A stretch of 11,547 bases of DNA, from assembly GCA_036490955.1 (NCBI GenBank), contig DASXCX010000161.1, forward strand, positions 1 through 11,547. Reading direction: 5' to 3'. The notes beneath the pieces are model-generated. The model saw only the letters and a program-made list of their open reading frames with translations, made no database searches and was not told the DNA's origin. Below are positions 6,738 to 11,547 of the stretch, piece by piece (positions within the stretch are counted from its first letter, which is position 1; the number at the start of each line of letters is the position of its first letter). Source of the DNA: CAIKMD01 sp036490955 (GTDB taxonomy: Bacteria; Pseudomonadota; Alphaproteobacteria; ATCC43930; CGMCC-115725). The position numbers were made by a program, and so were the translations under genes.

Positions 6738-7736
6738 TCAGTCGGTCAGAGCCACGACGTAGCGCTTGTCGGTCACCGTATCGACGTCGATGCGGGTCTT
6801 GAGCATGCCCTGCGAGACGTACCAATCGACCTGATTCTGCAAATCTTTCACATCGAGCCGCGCATCGGGATCGACGTAGGCGATCGCTTTGCCGACCTGT
6901 TCCGGGCTTTGGCCGACATATTTCGAGATGATCTCGAGCACCGCCGGCGCGGTCGGCTGATCGGCGCGCTTGCCGTCGGGCCCGACGAAAGCGGCGATGT
7001 AGTCATGCGCCCCCTTCTTATAGGCGCGCAGAAAGCGCTCGACGAAAGGGACATTGTCGGCGGTCTTCACCGTGGTGAAGATCGAGGAGAGCTGCCACGG
7101 CACTTCATCGCCGACGAAGCCCAAGAGCTTCGTCTGGCCGCTTTGCACGCCGGGCATCAGGATGGTCGACATGGTGACCGCCGCATCGACCGAGCCGCCC
7201 GCGACCGCGGTTGCCTGATTGGTCGCAGCTTGCAGCGGCTCGAGGCGGATGCTGGTGGGATCGATGCCGTATTTCTTCTCGATCAGCGACAGGCTGCAAT
7301 GTGGCGAGGAGCCCACCGTGCCGATCGAAATCGTGTGGCCGCCGAGGTCCTTCAGCGAATGAATGCCGCTATTCCAGCCCTTGAGCGAGGCGACGAAAGT
7401 CATGCCCTGGAAGCCCGCGGCCTCGCGCGCGAAGCCGCCGATGATGCGCAGTTTGTCCGCGAGATTGAAGAAGCCGGCCGCGGTGGCGGCCATGCCGAAA
7501 TCGAGACTGCCCGAAACGGTCGCGACGGCGATCGGCGGCGAGGCGTCGAAATAGACCAAACTCACATCGAAGCCTTCCTTGGCGAAATAGCCGCGCTCTT
7601 GCGCGATGAAGACGCCGCCGAAGGTCGCTGCCTTGATCGCGCTGACATTGATCTTGTCGAGCGCCCGAGCCTGCGGCGCGGCAACGCCGAGCGCGATGAG
7701 CACGGCGACGATGGTGCGGCTCAGCGTCTTCGACAT
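6738..7736 (-). CDS. ABC-transporter periplasmic solute-binding protein (SBP3, paralogue of SBP1)
   Basis: The ATG at 7736 lies 5 nt after GGAGG, giving 332 residues; longer in-frame starts lack a ribosome site. A signal peptide (MSKTLSRTIVAVLIALG...ARA, cut near residue 26) precedes LDKINVSAIK and an NMT1/SsuA-like fold: AQERGYFAKEGFDVSL, LKDLGGHTISIGTVGS and a C-terminal QVDWYVSQGMLK. These blocks, with VGDEVPWQLSSIF, KGAHDYIAAF and IAYVDPDARLDVKD, align without large gaps to SBP1 encoded 4 kb away on the other strand, so the two are paralogues (my reading by eye is roughly 40-50% identity). It precedes the SDR gene by 26 nt. A REP-like palindrome lies between it and ctpA. No permease or ATPase is in view, so the transporter must be encoded elsewhere, or the protein serves a shared or non-transport role. 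Confidence 0.88.
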   Translation of the reverse strand: MSKTLSRTIVAVLIALGVAAPQARALDKINVSAIKAATFGGVFIAQERGYFAKEGFDVSLVYFDASPPIAVATVSGSLDFGMAATAAGFFNLADKLRIIGGFAREAAGFQGMTFVASLKGWNSGIHSLKDLGGHTISIGTVGSSPHCSLSLIEKKYGIDPTSIRLEPLQAATNQATAVAGGSVDAAVTMSTILMPGVQSGQTKLLGFVGDEVPWQLSSIFTTVKTADNVPFVERFLRAYKKGAHDYIAAFVGPDGKRADQPTAPAVLEIISKYVGQSPEQVGKAIAYVDPDARLDVKDLQNQVDWYVSQGMLKTRIDVDTVTDKRYVVALTD

Positions 7737-7768
7737 ATTTTCCTCCCTGGTCCTTATCTCCATCGCTT

Positions 7769-7853
7769 CCCCGGCGAAAGCCGGGGCCCATTTCTCGATC
7801 GAGCGGTTCTGAAATGGGCCCCGGATCGCGCTGCTAGGCGGGCTTGTCCGGGG
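7769..7853. repeat. REP-like double palindrome (two inverted GC-rich hairpins)
   Basis: Hairpin A is CCCCGGC (7769-7775), loop GAAA, GCCGGGG (7780-7786): a 7-bp GC stem with a GNRA-type tetraloop. Hairpin B is CCCCGGA (7819-7825) with TCCGGGG (7847-7853). Between them CCGGGGCCCATTTC (7781-7794) and GAAATGGGCCCCGG (7811-7824) form a perfect 14-bp inverted repeat around a 16-nt spacer, so the two elements face each other and alternative folds compete. This is the organisation of a REP/BIME-like element; GC-rich palindromes of this kind recur in alphaproteobacterial intergenic regions. It occupies most of the 144-nt gap between ctpA and SBP3 and may separate the two transcripts or stabilise RNA ends. 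No T-run follows. Confidence 0.7.
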
Positions 7854-7880
7854 AGGCGAGAATTATCGACGCGCGGCGCG

Positions 7881-9323
7881 TTACTGCGCCGCAGCCATGC
7901 TCTTGAACAGCGTGACGCCGCGCAGCAGATCGAGCGCGCGAACGAGCTGATAGTCTTTGTCGGTGCCGAAATTATTCGCGTCGAGCACGTCGCTCGGCCT
8001 CGGCAGCGGCGTTGCGCCCGGTGGCATACCGGCAGTTTTCGCGGCGTTCGTCGATGACGCCGCGGCCGGCGCGGCGTTGGAACTCGGCGGCGTTGCGCTG
8101 CTACTGGCCGGCGGCTTCGTTGCCGGCGGGGTCGCCGGCGCGGTGCCGGCGCCCTCGGAGCCGGTATTCTTCAGCGCGCCGCGCAGATCGGCTTCGTGCT
8201 GGATCTGCGGCACGGCGACCTCTTCGATGCGCGCCGGCTCGACGGCGACGTCGGGCGTGATGCCGGTGCCTTGGATCGAGCGGCCCGACGGGGTGTAATA
8301 GAGCGCGGTGGTGAGGCGCATCGCGCCGCCGCTCTCCTTCACCGGCAGCACGGTCTGCACCGAGCCTTTGCCGAAAGATTGCGTGCCGAGGATGACGGCG
8401 CGGTGATTGTCTTGCAGCGCGCCGGAGACGATCTCCGAGGCCGAGGCCGAGCCGCCATTGATCAGAACCACCATCGGCAGGCTATGGGTGATGTCGTGAC
8501 TGGGCTGCGCCTCGAAGCGGCGGTTGTCGCGGTTCAGTCGGCCCTTGATCGAGACGATGTCTCCCTTGTCGAGAAAATCGTTCGAGACCGAGACCGCTTC
8601 GTCGAGCAGCCCGCCCGGGTTGTTGCGCAGATCGAGCACGACGCCGATCAGCTTGTTGTTCGCCTTGGCCTGCAAATCCTTATAGGCGGCCTCGAGGTTG
8701 CTGCTGGCGCGTTCGCTGAAATTGGTGATGCGAATATAGGCGATATCGTTGCCTTGCAGCGAATATTTGACCGGATCGACCTTGATGTCCGCACGCGTCA
8801 GGGTGAGCTGAAACGGATCGACCTGGGCGCGGCGCACGGTGATCTTCACTTGCGAGCCGATCGGTCCACGCAGCTTGTCGACGGCTTCCTCCAAGGTCAT
8901 GTCCGTGACCGGTGTATCGTCGATCGCCACGATGAGATCGTTGGGTTTCACCCCGGCTTTGGCGGCCGGTGTGTCGTCGATCGGTGAGACGACCTTGACG
9001 AGGCCGTTCTCCATCGTGACCTGCATGCCGAGACCGCCGAACTCGCCGCGGGTCTGCACCATCATCTCTTTGTATTCTTTCGCATCCATGTAGCTCGAAT
9101 GCGGATCGAGCGCGGCCAGCATGCCTTTGACCGCACCCTCGGCGAGCTTCTTGTCGGTGACCGGCTCGACATAGCTCGCCTTCACCTGATCGTAGATTTC
9201 CTTGACGAGCGAGAACGAGACTTGATTTGTGTCAGCGTCGGATGCGGCCCCGGATTCCGCCAGCGGAAGCAGTGCGATGAGCGCGGCCGAAGCCACGAGA
9301 TTGAGCAGACGCATGGAATTCAT
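7881..9323 (-). CDS. ctpA: S41 carboxy-terminal processing protease CtpA
   Basis: This 480-residue exported serine protease trims or degrades periplasmic proteins from their C-termini. A signal peptide (hydrophobic residues 6-22) is followed by an N-terminal helical region (LVKEIYDQVKASYVEPV, 39-55), a PDZ domain (about 95-167, with FGGLGMQV and GVKPNDLIVAI) and the S41 protease domain. The catalytic pair is S294 in GGSASASEI and K319 in SFGKGS, 25 residues apart as in E. coli Prc (S430/K455). RNNPGG (233-238) is the usual oxyanion-region motif. After the catalytic core comes a low-complexity Pro/Ala/Ser/Thr linker (about 388-442) and a short conserved-looking end (DKDYQLVRALDLLRG). The ATG at 9323 has AAGGTGA just upstream; ATG 9314 is the alternative. 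It has its own -10 box. The secreted Gln/Pro-rich gene lies upstream on the same strand; the envC-type peptidase gene often beside ctpA in this class is absent. Confidence 0.95.
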   Translation of the reverse strand: MNSMRLLNLVASAALIALLPLAESGAASDADTNQVSFSLVKEIYDQVKASYVEPVTDKKLAEGAVKGMLAALDPHSSYMDAKEYKEMMVQTRGEFGGLGMQVTMENGLVKVVSPIDDTPAAKAGVKPNDLIVAIDDTPVTDMTLEEAVDKLRGPIGSQVKITVRRAQVDPFQLTLTRADIKVDPVKYSLQGNDIAYIRITNFSERASSNLEAAYKDLQAKANNKLIGVVLDLRNNPGGLLDEAVSVSNDFLDKGDIVSIKGRLNRDNRRFEAQPSHDITHSLPMVVLINGGSASASEIVSGALQDNHRAVILGTQSFGKGSVQTVLPVKESGGAMRLTTALYYTPSGRSIQGTGITPDVAVEPARIEEVAVPQIQHEADLRGALKNTGSEGAGTAPATPPATKPPASSSATPPSSNAAPAAASSTNAAKTAGMPPGATPLPRPSDVLDANNFGTDKDYQLVRALDLLRGVTLFKSMAAAQ

Positions 9324-9354
9324 TCACCTTCGCGAAAAGCGGAGCGCTGCCGCG

Positions 9355-9384
9355 ATTATAGGCGAAATCGCACGGCGCGTCGAA
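9355..9384 (-). promoter_or_regulatory. Probable ctpA promoter
   Basis: On the minus strand a perfect TATAAT lies at 9360-9355. The best -35-like hexamer, TTCGAC (9384-9379), is 18 nt upstream and weak. Initiation near 9348 would give a 5' leader of about 25 nt before ATG 9323. It lies in the 145-nt gap after the Gln/Pro-rich gene, so ctpA can be transcribed independently. Confidence 0.5.
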
Positions 9385-9468
9385 AACTGCGCGACGGGCG
9401 GTCGGCCGATTCTTACGGCGGGGTTAACATTTCCGCGAAGTTAGAAAGCCGCAAAGCAACAGGCGGTC

Positions 9469-10434
9469 TTATTGCGGCGGCGCAGCCGGTACGGGTTGCC
9501 AAGGCGAAGCGCAACTCGTGACATAGGGGTAGTAGGTCTGCGCGTCCTGGCAGAAATAATAGTAATTGGTCTGCGGTTGACCGTATTGCGGCGGCGGCGG
9601 TTCAGGCGGCGCGTCGGCGTAGACCGGCGGCGGCGCTTCTTCTTCCTCCGGGATATAGACGACGTCCGGAACGAAGGTCGGGTAGGGGTAGATCGGCTGG
9701 TCGTAGAAGTACCAGATGCCGTCGACGGCGTACCACCAGCCGAAACGGCCATCGTGGAATTCGCGATGCCACGCGCCGCGATGCCAGAGCTCGGCTTCGC
9801 GCGGGCCGAAATGCGCATAGTCGCGGCCGTAGAAGCGGCCGCTGTTGAATTGCGTTGGCGCCGCGCCGCCGTGATGCTGGGCGAAAGCCGCCGGATTGGC
9901 AGTCCGCGCGGCGCCCTGAAAATTGCCGCGCGCGGTCGTAGTCGGCTGGGCTTGCGCTTGCGGCGCCGCGGCGCCGGTCGGCGCGCCGCCGCGCTGGACG
10001 GAGCGCTGCTGGAATTGCTGCTGTTGCGGTGCAACCGTTGTCGGCGCCGTGCCGCCGTTTTGCGGCTGTCCTTGAACGCGCAGATTCTGGCTCGGTGGCG
10101 GGGTCGGTGACGCGGTCGCGCCGGTCGGCGGGCTTGGCCGCACCGCATTATTCTGTACCGGACGCTGCAAGGATTGCGGGTTCGGCGTCGTCGTGTTGTT
10201 TTGCGCCGGGCGCTGGGACTGCGGCCCGCCGCCGGTCCCGCCCGGATGTTGACCTGGCGTCGTCGTGGTCGTTCCCTGCTGCGGCGTTTGCGGCGGGTGC
10301 TGCTGTTGATGTTGGTCCTGCTGATCGTGCCGATGCTGATCGTCGTGCTGCTGGTCCTGGGCGGCAGCCCACCCGAGCGGCGCGAGGCAAAGCGCAGCAG
10401 CAAACAAAGAGCGGAAGAGGGACGATGATGTCAC
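9469..10434 (-). CDS. Secreted Gln/His/Pro-rich low-complexity protein with aromatic C-terminal module
   Basis: This 321-residue exported protein is of unknown function. GTG 10434 has GGAG 9-10 nt upstream and gives a good signal peptide (SLFRSLFAAALCLAPLGWAAA, cut near residue 25-26); the in-frame GTG 10467 lacks a ribosome site. Residues 26-50 are a Gln/His/Asp-rich stretch (QDQQHDDQHRHDQQDQHQQQ), a possible metal-binding or adhesive segment. Residues 50-195 are Thr/Pro/Gln/Asn/Gly-rich with a small repeat QRP.QNN (74-80, 90-96). Residues 198-245 are aromatic-rich (FGPREAELWHRG, HDGRFGWWYAVDGIWYFY), followed by an acidic/proline stretch and a C-terminal YYYFC...YYPYV..C..PWQPVP module with C295 and C308, perhaps disulphide-linked. 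I recognise that end as a recurring one in hypothetical cell-envelope proteins of proteobacteria. It precedes ctpA on the same strand by 145 nt. Confidence 0.75.
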   Translation of the reverse strand: MTSSSLFRSLFAAALCLAPLGWAAAQDQQHDDQHRHDQQDQHQQQHPPQTPQQGTTTTTPGQHPGGTGGGPQSQRPAQNNTTTPNPQSLQRPVQNNAVRPSPPTGATASPTPPPSQNLRVQGQPQNGGTAPTTVAPQQQQFQQRSVQRGGAPTGAAAPQAQAQPTTTARGNFQGAARTANPAAFAQHHGGAAPTQFNSGRFYGRDYAHFGPREAELWHRGAWHREFHDGRFGWWYAVDGIWYFYDQPIYPYPTFVPDVVYIPEEEEAPPPVYADAPPEPPPPQYGQPQTNYYYFCQDAQTYYPYVTSCASPWQPVPAAPPQ

Positions 10435-10572
10435 GGGTCGGTCTCCAGCAAGAGAACGGCTAGCCACGTTAAAAATTCCAGGCCCAACCGGGTTCCGCCC
10501 GAGTCCCCAAAGCCGGGTCGCGAGTCAGCCTAGCTTCTACTATCCTGTCACGGGCTTTAAGAGGGGAAACGC

Positions 10573-11547
10573 ATGGTAACGCGCGAGGCGACCACCGGGA
10601 TGGGAGAGCACGGGACGGATTTCGCCGATGTCCGGCGCCGCCTCAAAGCGATCTTCGTCGGCTCGATCGGCAATCTCGTCGAATGGTACGATTTCTACGC
10701 TTACGCCGCTTTCGCCCTTTATTTCGCGCAGGCCTTCTTCCCCAATAACGATCCCGTGGTTCAGCAGCTCAATGCGGCGCTGCTGTTTGCTGCGGGCTTC
10801 CTCGTGCGCCCCTTGGGTGGTTGGATCTTCGGCTATGTCGCCGATCGCCACGGCAGGCGCAATTCGCTGATCTGGTCCGTCGTCTTCATGTGCCTCGGCT
10901 CGTTCATGGTCGCGTTGTCACCGACCTATGCGACGATCGGCTTCGCGGCACCCCTCCTGCTCGGCGCGGCGCGGATCATCCAAGGCATCAGCCTCGGCGG
11001 CGAGTACGGCATCAGCGCGGCTTATATGACCGAAGTGTCGGACGAAAAGCATCGCGGTTTTTATTCGAGCTTCCTCTATGTGACGCTGATCGGCGGTCAG
11101 TTCACCGCACTGATCGTGCTGCTGCTGTTGCAGCAAGTATTCCTGACCGGCGACGAGCTCAGGGCCTGGGGCTGGCGCATACCCTTCGCGATCGGCGCGC
11201 TGCTTGCGATCATCGCCGCGTGGATGCGCGTCGGCTTGTTCGAGACCGAGCAATTCGCGGCCGTCAAAAAGTCGGCGAAACGCGAAAACCCGCTGATCGC
11301 GCTGCGCAACTATCCGAAAGAAGTGTTGCTGGTGGTCGGCCTGACCTTGGGCGGCACCACGGCTTTCTACACCTACACCACCTACATGCAGAAATTCCTG
11401 AAGCTGACCGTGCATCTCAGCGACGCGCAGACCACCTGGGTCACCGCCGGCTCGCTTATTTTCGCGATGTGCCTGCAGCCGATCTACGGCGCGATCTCCG
11501 ATCGGATCGGGCGCAAGTGGCTGCTGATCGGCTTCGGCGTGTTCGGC
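10573..11547 (+). CDS. MHS-family metabolite:H+ symporter, KgtP/PcaT-like (3' end missing)
   Basis: 325 codons are present and the frame runs off the right edge; family members are about 430 residues, so roughly the last quarter is missing. This inner-membrane carrier of the major facilitator superfamily shows GNLVEWYDFYAYAAFALYF (33-51, first membrane helix), the MFS loop motif RPLGGWIFGYVADRHGRR (79-96), RIIQGISLGGEYG (134-146), AWGWRIPFAIGA (198-209), YTYTTYMQKFL (266-276) and the repeated loop motif AISDRIGRK (307-315). The EYG.SA.YM.E, YVTLIGGQ and YTTYMQK segments resemble the 2-oxoglutarate carrier KgtP and the dicarboxylate carrier PcaT more than ProP or ShiA; the substrate remains inferred. 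GAGGGG lies 6 nt before the ATG. TACTAT (10538-10543) might be a -10 box, with a poor -35. It is divergent from the Gln/Pro-rich gene across 138 nt. Confidence 0.9.
   Translation, partial: MVTREATTGMGEHGTDFADVRRRLKAIFVGSIGNLVEWYDFYAYAAFALYFAQAFFPNNDPVVQQLNAALLFAAGFLVRPLGGWIFGYVADRHGRRNSLIWSVVFMCLGSFMVALSPTYATIGFAAPLLLGAARIIQGISLGGEYGISAAYMTEVSDEKHRGFYSSFLYVTLIGGQFTALIVLLLLQQVFLTGDELRAWGWRIPFAIGALLAIIAAWMRVGLFETEQFAAVKKSAKRENPLIALRNYPKEVLLVVGLTLGGTTAFYTYTTYMQKFLKLTVHLSDAQTTWVTAGSLIFAMCLQPIYGAISDRIGRKWLLIGFGVFG

Noticed and set aside
6711..8057. 448-codon open frame antisense to SBP3
   Set aside because: It is a mirror of SBP3 codons. Its resemblance to the frame antisense to SBP1 comes from the paralogy of the sense genes; it has no ribosome site or recognisable domain.
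8196..8987. 263-codon open frame antisense to ctpA
   Set aside because: It overlaps the PDZ and catalytic domains of CtpA on the other strand; composition (Arg, Asp, Ala) is that of a complement frame.
9440..9468. Possible terminator after the Gln/Pro-rich gene
   Set aside because: Only a 4-bp CCGC/GCGG stem with a 10-nt loop and no uninterrupted T-run; too weak to call.
9441..10403. 320-codon minus-strand open frame overlapping the Gln/Pro-rich gene
   Set aside because: Its product is almost entirely Arg/Ser/Thr/Ala, the frame-shifted reading of the same repetitive codons. The chosen frame has a signal peptide and a conserved-looking C-terminus.
1..11547. CRISPR arrays, tRNA/rRNA genes, insertion sequences, phage or toxin-antitoxin genes
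   Set aside because: Looked for regular direct repeats, cloverleaf-like segments, transposase or integrase motifs and small paired genes; none was seen.

Overview
The window is GC-rich, mostly coding DNA that looks alphaproteobacterial (Rhizobiales or Rhodospirillales type; no species can be named). The signs are strong Shine-Dalgarno sites, a CtpA-type carboxy-terminal protease with a Pro/Ala/Ser-rich tail, a Gln/Pro-rich secreted protein ending in a YYPYV..C..PW module, REP-like CCCCGGC-GAAA-GCCGGGG palindromes, and three NMT1/SsuA-type solute-binding proteins.

Left part (1-4410): the tail of a TPR protein meets, 2 nt away and head-on, an FAD-dependent dehydrogenase of the fumarate-reductase/ketosteroid-dehydrogenase superfamily. 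Divergent from that gene is a tight three-gene cluster: a periplasmic solute-binding protein (SBP1), a class II aldolase with a complete catalytic/metal-site set, and a second, different binding protein (SBP2). The gaps are 26 and 25 nt. Together they look like part of an uptake and catabolic locus for an unidentified small molecule, but no permease or ATPase is present.

Middle part (4422-7880): a lipoprotein with two BamE/SmpA-like units; a 352-nt intergenic region packed with stem-loops (a candidate small RNA) and carrying a promoter; a small protein with a Lys/Ala-rich histone-H1-like tail; then, on the minus strand, a third binding protein (SBP3, a clear paralogue of SBP1) followed by a short-chain dehydrogenase. 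A REP-like double palindrome lies upstream of SBP3.

Right part (7881-11547): on the minus strand a secreted Gln/His/Pro-rich protein is followed by the periplasmic S41 protease CtpA, which has its own TATAAT promoter. Divergent from these, and running off the window, is an MHS-family proton symporter most like the 2-oxoglutarate/dicarboxylate carriers KgtP and PcaT.

The recurring theme is small-molecule capture and oxidation: three binding proteins, a flavin dehydrogenase, an SDR, an aldolase and a dicarboxylate carrier. How they work together is inference from position. The substrate cannot be read from the sequence.
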